Shown here one piece after another: positions 9,818 to 18,247 of a DNA stretch of 64,000 nt (positions within the stretch are counted from its first letter, which is position 1; the number at the start of each line of letters is the position of its first letter). The stretch comes from Glaciimonas soli. GTDB lineage: Bacteria > Pseudomonadota > Gammaproteobacteria > Burkholderiales > Burkholderiaceae_D. The position numbers were made by a program, and so were the translations under genes. The DNA lies in contig NZ_WINI01000001.1 of the NCBI RefSeq assembly GCF_009497155.1, positions 992,001 through 1,056,000 on the forward strand, in the 5' to 3' direction. The notes beneath the pieces are model-generated. The model was not told the DNA's origin. It worked only from the letters and a program-made list of their open reading frames with translations, and ran no database searches.

Positions 9818-10597
9818 ATGAGCAAAGACATCATCCATCATGCAGCCGCCGCAGGTTATGTTGGCGCTGCCGATAACTATGTTCGCGGTCGGCCTGACTA
9901 TCCACCTGAGATCGCAGATTGGTTACGCAATGCACTAGCAATTACCTCAGACGCCATCATTCTTGATCTTGGTGCCGGCACAGGAAAGTTCACTCCCCTG
10001 TTGGTAGCGACCGGAGCACGCGTCATTGCGGTCGAGCCGGTAGAACAGATGCGTAACAAACTTGCCCATGCATTACCACAAGTGGAGGCACTTGCCGGCA
10101 CGGCAGAGGCTATCCCACTACCAGATGCGTCAGTCGACGCCGTCGTATGTGCGCAAGCTTTCCATTGGTTTGCCACCAAAACAGCGCTAGCAGAAATCTA
10201 TCGCGTATTGAAACCGGGAGGAAAACTCGGACTGGTCTGGAATTTGCGTGATGCGCGAATTGGGTGGGTAGCCAAACTTGACCAGATCGTCAATCGACTT
10301 GAAGCTGACACGCCGCGTTACTACACAGGGGCATGGCGCAAAGCATTCCCATTTCAGGGCTTTGGACCGCTACACGAGCAACATTTTTCTCAAGGGCACA
10401 CCGGCACCCCCGAAGACGTGATACTCAACCGTGTCCGATCAACCAGCTTTGTCGCCGCGTTGGCGCCCGAAGAGCGAACCAGAATCGATGAACAGATTTA
10501 CGCCTTGATAGCTGCGGAACCGTCACTCAACGGCAAGGAAGTAGTAACCGTTCCTTATGAAACCGCCGCTTTTTTTACAGTCAAAGAAATGCAATAA
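9818..10597 (+). CDS. Class I SAM-dependent methyltransferase
   Basis: Predicted methyltransferase of 259 aa with the UbiE/SAM fold. Motif I is ILDLGAGTGKFT (about residues 47-58). The acidic residue that binds the ribose is in VIAVEPVEQM, motif II is DAVVCAQAFHWF, and motif III is VLKPGGKLGLVWN. The FHWF signature is typical of the uncharacterised Methyltransf_11 group related to yeast Tmt1/YcgJ-like enzymes. Substrate unknown. The ribosome site AAGGAAAG precedes the ATG. It stands divergent from the siderophore receptor with its own promoter region; nothing links it firmly to iron. Confidence 0.85.
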   Translation: MSKDIIHHAAAAGYVGAADNYVRGRPDYPPEIADWLRNALAITSDAIILDLGAGTGKFTPLLVATGARVIAVEPVEQMRNKLAHALPQVEALAGTAEAIPLPDASVDAVVCAQAFHWFATKTALAEIYRVLKPGGKLGLVWNLRDARIGWVAKLDQIVNRLEADTPRYYTGAWRKAFPFQGFGPLHEQHFSQGHTGTPEDVILNRVRSTSFVAALAPEERTRIDEQIYALIAAEPSLNGKEVVTVPYETAAFFTVKEMQ

Positions 10598-10728
10598 CCG
10601 CGATGCCCATTAGATTTGCTTTTTGAAGGAGTTTTCGTTTTTTCGCAAAAATAACCGCTAGCGTTGATACTGTTTACGCTACTCTTGGCACGTAGTCTAG
10701 ATCCTCATCAATTTTGAAAGGAAATCCC

Positions 10729-10974
10729 ATGGGTTTTATTGCTTGGTTGATAATTGGCGCGATTGCAGGATGGTTAGCTGGCGTCGTGGTCAAAGGCGGT
10801 GGCTTTGGCGTATTAGTTGACATCATCGTCGGTGTCGTCGGTGCTTTCATCGGCGGTTGGCTGGCCGGATTACTAGGCATCAATGTCGGTGGTGGTTGGA
10901 TAGCTTCTATAATTACAGCCACTGTCGGCGCAATTATCTTGCTGTTCATATTGCGACTGATCAAACGCGCCTGA
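10729..10974 (+). CDS. GlsB/YeaQ/YmgE-family small membrane protein
   Basis: 81-residue, very hydrophobic, glycine-rich protein of the family formerly called transglycosylase-associated. Three membrane segments are visible: GFIAWLIIGAIAGWLAG, then a segment starting GVLVDIIVGVVGAFIGGWLAG, and the last from WIASIITATVGAIILLF to RLIKRA. Family members are stress- or stationary-phase-associated in other bacteria; the molecular role is unknown. The ATG at 10729 is chosen because AAAGGAAA lies 4-5 nt upstream, although an in-frame TTG exists at 10714. It ends in the terminator at 11002-11029. Confidence 0.85.
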   Translation: MGFIAWLIIGAIAGWLAGVVVKGGGFGVLVDIIVGVVGAFIGGWLAGLLGINVGGGWIASIITATVGAIILLFILRLIKRA

Positions 10975-11001
10975 AGACAGACTGATGGTCATCGAAGTTT
11001 T

Positions 11002-11029
11002 AAAAAACCGCATTCATGCGGTTTTTTTT
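11002..11029 (+). terminator. Terminator after the GlsB-like gene
   Basis: AAAAAACCGCAT, a TC loop, then ATGCGG followed by eight T. The hairpin CCGCATTCATGCGG is the same in the terminator of the next gene at 11697-11725. Confidence 0.85.
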
Positions 11030-11243
11030 CGCCACGGAACTGGTGACCGTATGGTTCAGCTAAACCTGTTTTTCGGCACTAGTAATCTGTTTTCAGAGCA
11101 CTATAATCAGTATGTCTACTAAGGCATTGACTAAGGCTGTCATTGCTTGAGAGGATAGGGACTCTGATCGAAAAAAAATGCGGCCGTACGCAGTCGCAAG
11201 AATGCAGAGAATTTGCGAACCAATAACAACTAAAGGAATAGTT

Positions 11244-11672
11244 ATGCTTACTAGCGCACGTAATCAATTAAGCGGAAAAGTAACTGCCATTCAACGTGGT
11301 GCGGTAAACGATGAAATTGAAATTGGTCTGGCCGACGGCCAAAAAGTCGTTGCCACGCTAACGCATAACAGCATCGAGTCGCTAAACCTTAAGGTTGGCT
11401 CTGATGCGTTTGCTTTGATCAAGGCGTCTTGGGTCGTTCTGTTAACTGATAATGCTGGCGTTCGCCTGTCGGCACGCAACCAATTGTCCGGTACTGTGCA
11501 AGATGTCATTCATGGCGCAGTCAACTCTGAAGTCGCTCTCAAACTGGGCAGTGGCGCTATCGTTACCGCTATCGTCACAAACAGTAGCGTGCAAACGCTG
11601 GGGCTGGCTCCTGGTAAAGCGGCGACGGCAGCATTTAAGGCCTCCAGCGTCATCGTTGGCGTGAATGTTTAA
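11244..11672 (+). CDS. Twin-Mop (TOBE) molybdate-binding protein, ModG-like
   Basis: Small cytosolic protein of 142 aa built from two Mop/TOBE repeats, residues about 3-70 and 74-141. Each starts with SARNQLSG and contains a GAVN turn, then an ALIKAS or AAFKAS segment. Tandem-Mop proteins such as ModG bind molybdate or tungstate oligomerically and act as storage or homeostasis proteins (family knowledge). The ATG at 11244 has AAAGGAA upstream; an upstream in-frame start would add 22 residues lacking family similarity. No mod transporter or molybdopterin gene is nearby. The two repeats are clear internal duplicates. Confidence 0.88.
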   Translation: MLTSARNQLSGKVTAIQRGAVNDEIEIGLADGQKVVATLTHNSIESLNLKVGSDAFALIKASWVVLLTDNAGVRLSARNQLSGTVQDVIHGAVNSEVALKLGSGAIVTAIVTNSSVQTLGLAPGKAATAAFKASSVIVGVNV

Positions 11673-11696
11673 TTAAAATACTGCAATCGGCAATGG

Positions 11697-11725
11697 AAAA
11701 AAACCGCATTCATGCGGTTTTTTTT
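11697..11725 (+). terminator. Terminator after the twin-Mop gene
   Basis: A7 CCGCAT, a TC loop, ATGCGG, then eight T. It is nearly identical to the one at 11002-11029 and, because A and T runs flank both sides, may also stop the convergent minus-strand gene. Confidence 0.85.
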
Positions 11726-11753
11726 CGTCCATTAAAACTACGCCAATTGCGAT

Positions 11754-12266
11754 TTAACGCCCTCCTACAAACGCATCACTAGAAGAAGTTCCTGTCACCA
11801 GCCCGCTGGTAATATCGAAATGAACGTTAAAAAACCGTTGTGACGTATCGGCAGAAATATAACGCCAATCCCAGACTTCTTCATTTTTACGCTTGAATTG
11901 CACTACCGTGCGTTGTTTGCCGAGAATTTTACGGACACGATCTTGTGTCATGCCGACTTTAATATTCGCGAAATTTGCCTCGGTCAGCACCTGCTTATAA
12001 TCGCGGAACTTGCCATCGGCACCGATAAAGACAAACCATGTTGTCGTACCCATCGGTCCTTTCGGATACTCCAACGTCCGTTCACCGTCATCTTCCTCCC
12101 AAACTGTGTCCGGCTGTCCCATGGTTTGTAGTACGTCAGCCTCTGTTGAAACGCCCTTGCTCAATTTTTCCAAACCATAATCTCTCATGAGGTTTCCATT
12201 TTGATCACATGCCGCTATAAGAAAAGGAACTGCCAGAATAAGAATAGTACGTATCCACGACTTCAT
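11754..12266 (-). CDS. BamE/OmlA (SmpA)-like lipoprotein with two repeats
   Basis: Exported lipoprotein of 170 aa; the signal ends in the lipobox LIAAC (Cys20). Two BamE-type motifs follow: LSKGVSTEADVLQTMGQPD (about 35-53) and IKVGMTQDRVRKILGKQ (about 101-117), each the helical lead-in of an OmlA fold. True BamE has one such domain, so this is a two-domain relative rather than the BAM-complex subunit. Likely faces the periplasm from the outer membrane; function unknown. It is divergent from the DUF3460 gene, with about 138 nt between them. Confidence 0.8.
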   Translation of the reverse strand: MKSWIRTILILAVPFLIAACDQNGNLMRDYGLEKLSKGVSTEADVLQTMGQPDTVWEEDDGERTLEYPKGPMGTTTWFVFIGADGKFRDYKQVLTEANFANIKVGMTQDRVRKILGKQRTVVQFKRKNEEVWDWRYISADTSQRFFNVHFDITSGLVTGTSSSDAFVGGR

Positions 12267-12404
12267 AGGCTCTCCACGGTAAAGAAATTAATAGGGCTTG
12301 CATAAAATCTTGGCACTGCATAAACAACTCAATCCGCTTGGAAATGACTTAAAATAGCGTCTACATTCCATCGCAACATCAAACGTTATTAAAAACACAC
12401 CACT

Positions 12405-12614
12405 ATGGCACTCTCCAAGCAAATTAACGGATACGAATCCGAGATTACCAAATTCATCGCCGAACTGAAACAAAAAAACCCGCAGTTGGAAGCGGAGCAA
12501 TTAGCCGGACGTGCATTGTTGTGGGATAAAACGCCGATCGATCTGGATAGCCAACTGCGTACCCAAGAATCTAAAGTGCCGCAGCAGCCTTACGTGTACC
12601 AGAACGAACACTGA
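12405..12614 (+). CDS. DUF3460 protein
   Basis: 69-residue soluble protein of the DUF3460 family, which is largely confined to Betaproteobacteria. The pattern QINGYESEITKFIAELK, then LLWDK and a proline/glutamine-rich tail QQPYVYQ, is typical. Function unknown. It lies 32 nt before scpA on the same strand, a conserved Burkholderiales order, so it is probably the first gene of a DUF3460-scpA-panC transcript. Confidence 0.85.
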   Translation: MALSKQINGYESEITKFIAELKQKNPQLEAEQLAGRALLWDKTPIDLDSQLRTQESKVPQQPYVYQNEH

Positions 12615-12646
12615 CACTTTTTCAGCGCTTCTAACGTCAATCAGCT

Positions 12647-13498
12647 ATGACGCATACACCGTCCGACGCAGCCGAAATTACTATCGCAGGACAACCTGAT
12701 AGCACGCCTAATATGATTGACGGCGTGGCTTTTGCACGTTTGTACGGCGAACCGTTGTTTCGTATGCCGAATGATTTATATATTCCGCCGGATGCGCTGG
12801 AAGTATTTTTGGAAGCGTTTGAAGGCCCGCTTGATCTGTTGCTGTATTTAATTCGTAAGCAGAATTTCAATATTCTCGACATCCCGATGGCGCAGGTAAC
12901 ACGGCAATATCTGGAATACGTTGATCAGGTTCGTCTTTCGAATCTGGAGCTGGCTGCCGAATATTTATTGATGGCGGCAATGCTCATAGAAATCAAATCG
13001 CGCATGCTGCTGCCTAGCAGAAAAACCGACACCGAAGAAGCAGAAGATCCACGTGCGGAACTTGTGCGTCGTTTGTTGGAATACGAACAAATGAAGCTGG
13101 CAGCGCGTGAAATCAATGAACTGCCACAACTTGGCCGCGATTTTGTCCGCACCCAGATTTACATCGATCAGACCGTCGTCACGCGCTGGCCGGATGTCAA
13201 CGTCGTTGATTTGCAATCGGCTTGGGCTGACGTTTTTCGACGTGCCAAGTTGACGCAACATCACACCATCTCGCGCGAAGAATTATCCGTGCGCGAGCAT
13301 ATGACCAGCATTTTACGACGCCTGCAATCAGCTAAATTTGTTGAATTTGCCGATATGTTTGATCCTTCACGCGGCGTGCCGGTGCTGGTGGTCAATTTCA
13401 TCGCCTTGTTGGAATTGGCGAAAGAAACGCTGATCGAAATCACACAGGCAGAACCGTTTGCGCCAATTTATGTGCGTCTGGCTTATTCACCGACCTGA
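12647..13498 (+). CDS. scpA: Segregation and condensation protein A (kleisin)
   Basis: Kleisin subunit of the SMC-ScpAB condensin, joining SMC heads and organising the chromosome. 283 aa. The N-terminal SMC-neck-binding region shows FEGPLDLLLYLIRKQNFNI (about 63-81), followed by IPMAQVTRQYLEYV and the LAAEYLLMAAMLIEIKSRMLLP helix. A central acidic linker follows (EEAEDPR). The C-terminal winged helix spans roughly 210-280 and includes REHMTSILRRLQ and VNFIALLELAKE. The 40-residue N-terminal extension is usual in this order. The partner scpB is not in the window. Confidence 0.95.
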   Translation: MTHTPSDAAEITIAGQPDSTPNMIDGVAFARLYGEPLFRMPNDLYIPPDALEVFLEAFEGPLDLLLYLIRKQNFNILDIPMAQVTRQYLEYVDQVRLSNLELAAEYLLMAAMLIEIKSRMLLPSRKTDTEEAEDPRAELVRRLLEYEQMKLAAREINELPQLGRDFVRTQIYIDQTVVTRWPDVNVVDLQSAWADVFRRAKLTQHHTISREELSVREHMTSILRRLQSAKFVEFADMFDPSRGVPVLVVNFIALLELAKETLIEITQAEPFAPIYVRLAYSPT

Positions 13499-13529
13499 TG
13501 GTAAGCGACGACACTTTCTTTTATAGCCT

Positions 13530-14420
<891 letters not shown>

Positions 14421-14423
14421 TAT

Positions 14424-14459
14424 GCAGGTCGGAAAAACGTAGCGTTTTCCGGCCCTACC
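14424..14459. repeat. REP-like hairpin after panC
   Basis: GCAGGTCGGAAAAACG, TAG, then CGTTTTCCGGCCCTAC: an imperfect 12-13 bp stem of the GGTCGGAAAA...TTTTCCGACC type, a repeat sequence I recognise from many proteobacterial intergenic regions. There is no T-run, so I call it a REP-like unit rather than a terminator, though it could protect the panC mRNA 3' end. Confidence 0.5.
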
Positions 14460-14553
14460 CTATTTCTGCCTCTACCGAAGTAAGGAAGTTGCTAAAAATT
14501 TCTGACTGGGTTCTAAGGTAACATCGCTTCTTTTACGCTGCTTATTAGCCACT

Positions 14554-16755
14554 ATGAAGTCTCTGCTATCTGACACTTTTGCCCGCTTTTTTTCCTGTGC
14601 ATTCATCTGCCTGGTTGCGTGTGTATTGCTACTCGCACATGCACCAGTCGCGTATGCGACAGGGGCAACTGGAGGCGGCAGCACGACAACACCAGCTGCG
14701 CCCCCTTCCAGCTCTGTGCTCTCCACCCTGGAACAAACCTTAAAAAGCAATCCGTCTACCAGTGCATTGGGCGCTTCCTTACAAAAGGCAACACAACCCG
14801 CTGCAACTAACAACACAACAACAAATCCGGCTAATAAAGGCTTAATCGGTTTAATCTCCAATAGCCTTGATTCGGCTCAATCCCATTACAGTCAAGTCGT
14901 TGCACCACAAAAATACTGGTCGCAACAGTTTGGTTCTGCATGGGCAGACTTATCCACACTAATCTCTCGCCAGGATAACGATACGCCGCTAAGGGTGTTA
15001 CTCCATTTTGTCGAGATGCTGATTTTATTTGGCATCGTTTTAGTGATTGTTCAGTACATCGGCAAGCGCGTTCGCTCACATTTCCAAATGCACCTGGAAT
15101 TGTCCAAAGATCCCAGTGCCAAAGAATTATTCATTTATATTTTAAATAGAATGGTGCCATCGTTGTTGGCATTGCTGGTCGTCATTACTGTTGTCTTAAG
15201 CCAGCCGCTGTCGCTGGGACGCGTACTCGCGGTAGTGCTGCTGTACTCACTCATCGGCGCGCGCTTATTCCGTGCGATTTGCGCCATCATTTTTTCGCTT
15301 TCACATACCGGACATCGCAACGTCGCCATTAACATTATTCATCAACATGGCTGGAAATTACTGTACGCGATTGGCTGTGCCGGCTTCTTGGGCGATGGAA
15401 TAAACAATTCAAAACTATCCCCCATTATTGGTTCTGCCTTATCGAGTGTAGTGGCAACTTTGGCAAATCTGACCGCGGTCATACTGTGCTGCGTATTTGC
15501 GATCCGTTTTCAGCGTCCGGTGGGGCAATTGATTGCCAATCGCGCTTTGGAAATTCGCCAAAACCATAGAGCCAGAATTGAAACGTTGGAAATCGTTGCA
15601 TCACTCTGGCATTGGCCGGTGCTGATTTTGGCTGCGGGCGTCAGTTTTGCTACGCTGATCGGTTTGGATAAAAGTAGTGATGCGCTCAATCATGCCCTTA
15701 GTAGCGTGGCTTTACTCATAGCGTTATTTTTCGTCAGAGCATTGATACAACGCATCGTCACACGCAAACTCGCACCATTACGTGCAAAACGCAGGCCATC
15801 ACCTTACATCGAGCGTATCCTTAAAGCTGCATTTAGCTTGTTGCAAGCTGCCTTGATCATCGGCTTTTTGGAGTTGCTAACCCGAATATGGAGTCATTCA
15901 TTATTGGAGGTTGCGACGACGACGGCGCTTGGACAGTTAGCACTAAAGGCGCTCAGTAAAATAAGTCTTACGTTGATCGTCGCCTGGTTGGTCTGGATAA
16001 TCTTAGACACTGCAATTCAGGAGGCCATTTCACCTAGCCGCAGCAGTCGCCGTGGTCGTCGCGCCAGCACCCGCATGCGTACCATTTTGCCGTTGTTGCG
16101 AAATGCGGCGATGCTGACTATTTTAACGGTAACCGTCATCACCACGCTGGCCAATCTCGGCATCAATGTCACCCCGCTACTAGCGTCGGCTGGCGTAGTT
16201 GGGATTGCGGTTGGTTTTGGTTCTCAATCACTGATCAAGGATGTGATCACCGGGATTTTTATCCTGATCGAAGATTCCATGTCCGTTGGTGATTGGGTCG
16301 ATCTGGGTAATTCACATGCCGGTACGGTTGAACATTTATCGATCCGCACAGTACGCTTACGCGACAGTAATGGTTCCGTGCATAGTGTGCCATTTTCTCA
16401 AATCGTGGCAATCAGAAATGATTCGCGTGGATACACTTATGCCACGCTCAAATTGCAAGTGACACTGGCCTCCAGTATCGACGATGCCTTGAAACTGATG
16501 CAAGAAACCGGCGCAGAAATGTTGAAAGACCGGCGTTTGAAGCAGATTTTGCAAAACCCTATTGAAGTTTATGGCGTAAATGGTTTTGAACTGAATGGCA
16601 TTAATCTGATTGCCGGATTCCGTACCAATCCACAAACGCAAAGCGAAGTTGTACGCGCCTTTAATCGGCGTATCAAAAACAAAATAGATGCTTCAACGAC
16701 GGTACATTTAGCGACGGCATGGGAAAATTTTCCCGCAGTAAGTAAGACCGTATAA
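14554..16755 (+). CDS. MscS-family mechanosensitive ion channel, large form
   Basis: Inner-membrane channel of 733 aa that should open under membrane tension to release solutes. A cleavable signal ends near PVAYAT (about 36). A periplasmic Ser/Thr/Asn-rich region runs to about 130, then there are several membrane helices (about 150-170, 195-260, 290-320, 350-395, 430-490). The MscS pore domain is at about 525-640, with LGINVTPLLASAGVVGIAVG, the FGSQSLIKD segment and FILIEDSMSVGDWV, then the beta domain (GTVEHLSIRTVRLRDSNG). Its size and extra helices fit the MscM/YbdG-like or YkuT-like large group rather than minimal MscS. The start follows a short gap after the REP-like unit. Confidence 0.9.
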   Translation: MKSLLSDTFARFFSCAFICLVACVLLLAHAPVAYATGATGGGSTTTPAAPPSSSVLSTLEQTLKSNPSTSALGASLQKATQPAATNNTTTNPANKGLIGLISNSLDSAQSHYSQVVAPQKYWSQQFGSAWADLSTLISRQDNDTPLRVLLHFVEMLILFGIVLVIVQYIGKRVRSHFQMHLELSKDPSAKELFIYILNRMVPSLLALLVVITVVLSQPLSLGRVLAVVLLYSLIGARLFRAICAIIFSLSHTGHRNVAINIIHQHGWKLLYAIGCAGFLGDGINNSKLSPIIGSALSSVVATLANLTAVILCCVFAIRFQRPVGQLIANRALEIRQNHRARIETLEIVASLWHWPVLILAAGVSFATLIGLDKSSDALNHALSSVALLIALFFVRALIQRIVTRKLAPLRAKRRPSPYIERILKAAFSLLQAALIIGFLELLTRIWSHSLLEVATTTALGQLALKALSKISLTLIVAWLVWIILDTAIQEAISPSRSSRRGRRASTRMRTILPLLRNAAMLTILTVTVITTLANLGINVTPLLASAGVVGIAVGFGSQSLIKDVITGIFILIEDSMSVGDWVDLGNSHAGTVEHLSIRTVRLRDSNGSVHSVPFSQIVAIRNDSRGYTYATLKLQVTLASSIDDALKLMQETGAEMLKDRRLKQILQNPIEVYGVNGFELNGINLIAGFRTNPQTQSEVVRAFNRRIKNKIDASTTVHLATAWENFPAVSKTV

Positions 16756-16841
16756 CTGTTTAGACTAGGCACCCCGACGCAGACAGTACGAATGTACGAC
16801 TAGTCGGGTGTAACGACGTATAAACAGTTATACGGGCTTAC
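16742..16841. repeat. 100-bp palindromic element, family 2 copy A
   Basis: Outer arms GTAAGACCGTATAACTGTTT (16742 on) and its inverse ending at 16841 pair over 20 of 21 positions. Inside is a second imperfect stem (CACCCCGAC... with ...GTCGGGTG) closed by GTACGAATGTAC. The left arm overlaps the last codons and stop of the MscS gene. The right arm resembles the right arm of the element at 52061-52117 (about 25 of 30 positions). It sits in the 5' region of the uracil permease gene. Confidence 0.7.
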
Positions 16842-16881
16842 TAAGCTGAAATTCCCGTAAAAACATAATCAGAGGAGTCGT

Positions 16882-18180
16882 ATGGCAAATTCTTATTTCC
16901 CAAAATGGCGTGAACATAAGGCCGTAGAAAACGGTCAGGCACAAATCATCTCCACCGACGAACGCCTGCCTTGGCCGCAAACCATTGCTATGGGCGTACA
17001 GCATGTGGTGGCGATGTTTGGTTCCACTGTGTTGGCACCATTGTTAATGGGATTCGACCCTAATCTGGCGATCCTGATGTCCGGTATTGGCACCTTGCTG
17101 TTCTTCGTGCTAGTCGGTGGCCGTGTGCCGAGTTATCTCGGTTCCAGTTTTGCTTTCATCGGTTTGGTGATTGCCGTCAGCGGTTATAGCGGCAGCGGAT
17201 TAAATACGAATCTGGGTGTTGCACTGGGTGGGATTGTCGCCTGTGGTGTGGTCTATACCTTGATAGGCTTTCTGGTCATGGCGATCGGCACAAACTGGAT
17301 AGAAAAATTGATGCCACCAGTCGTCACCGGTGCCGTAGTTGCAGTAATCGGTTTAAATCTGGCACCGATTGCGGTCAAGGGCGTGACCGGTAATAACTTC
17401 GATGCATGGATGGCACTTGGCACGGTAGTGTGCGTCGGCCTGGTTGCCGTATTTGCACGTGGGATGCTGCAACGACTGTTGATTTTAGTCGGTCTGTTAC
17501 TGGCTTATATTGTGTATGCCCTATTAACTAACGGTGCTGGTCTGGGTAAGCCAATTGATTTTGGCATTGTTGCACACGCGGCCTGGTTCGGCATTCCTCA
17601 TTTCACTACACCTGTATTCAAACTGGAGGCAATGACATTGCTGATGCCAATTGCGATTATTTTAGTCGCTGAAAATCTTGGACATATCAAAGCTGTCAGC
17701 GCCATGACCGGCCAGAATCTGGATAAGTATATGGGTCGCGCTTTCGTCGGCGATGGTTTGGCTACCATCGTTTCGGGTAGTGTCGGTGGCACTGGCGTAA
17801 CCACTTATGCGGAAAACATTGGTGTAATGGCTGTCACGAAAATTTATTCGACGCTGGTGTTTGTCGTTGCTGCATTGATTGCGATTTTATTAGGATTTTC
17901 CCCAAAGTTTGGCGCCATTATTCAAACCATTCCCGGCCCCGTTTTAGGTGGCGTATCCATCGTCGTATTTGGTTTAATTGCCGTTGCAGGTGCCCGAATT
18001 TGGGTGGAAAACAAAGTCGACTTTTCCAACAATCGAAATTTGATTGTTGCAGCCGTCACGCTGATATTAGGTGCAGGAGATTTTACGTTGAAACTGGGTG
18101 GGTTTTCGCTAGGCGGAATTGGAACTGCAACCTTCGGGGCAATTATTTTGCATGCATTGTTAAGCTTGAAGAAACGATAA
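16882..18180 (+). CDS. Uracil/nucleobase permease, NCS2 (UraA/RutG) family
   Basis: Inner-membrane proton-coupled uptake of uracil or a related nucleobase. 432 aa with about 14 hydrophobic segments. NCS2 marks are present: the N-terminal GVQHVVAMFGSTVLAPLL, SSFAFIG, the helix-8 segment ILVAENLGHIKAVS with the substrate-binding Glu, and the helix-10 signature GGTGVTTYAENIGVMAVTK. These favour the uracil branch over xanthine/urate carriers. CAGAGGAG lies 6-8 nt before the ATG. It ends in a bidirectional terminator. No pyrimidine pathway gene is adjacent. Confidence 0.92.
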   Translation: MANSYFPKWREHKAVENGQAQIISTDERLPWPQTIAMGVQHVVAMFGSTVLAPLLMGFDPNLAILMSGIGTLLFFVLVGGRVPSYLGSSFAFIGLVIAVSGYSGSGLNTNLGVALGGIVACGVVYTLIGFLVMAIGTNWIEKLMPPVVTGAVVAVIGLNLAPIAVKGVTGNNFDAWMALGTVVCVGLVAVFARGMLQRLLILVGLLLAYIVYALLTNGAGLGKPIDFGIVAHAAWFGIPHFTTPVFKLEAMTLLMPIAIILVAENLGHIKAVSAMTGQNLDKYMGRAFVGDGLATIVSGSVGGTGVTTYAENIGVMAVTKIYSTLVFVVAALIAILLGFSPKFGAIIQTIPGPVLGGVSIVVFGLIAVAGARIWVENKVDFSNNRNLIVAAVTLILGAGDFTLKLGGFSLGGIGTATFGAIILHALLSLKKR

Positions 18181-18189
18181 AAAATGCAC

Positions 18190-18221
18190 AAAAAAATGCG
18201 ACCGGATGGTCGCATTTTTTT
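18190..18221. terminator. Bidirectional terminator
   Basis: AAAAAAATGCGACC, a GGAT loop, then GGTCGCATTTTTTT: a perfect stem with A and T runs on both sides, between the convergent uracil permease and TonB receptor genes. Confidence 0.9.
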
Positions 18222-18247
18222 TACATCAAACACTCAACTACATTTAC

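Noticed and set aside
11030-11243. Possible molybdenum-cofactor riboswitch or ModE site before the twin-Mop gene
   Set aside because: No ModE-type palindrome and no recognisable riboswitch core could be found in the leader.
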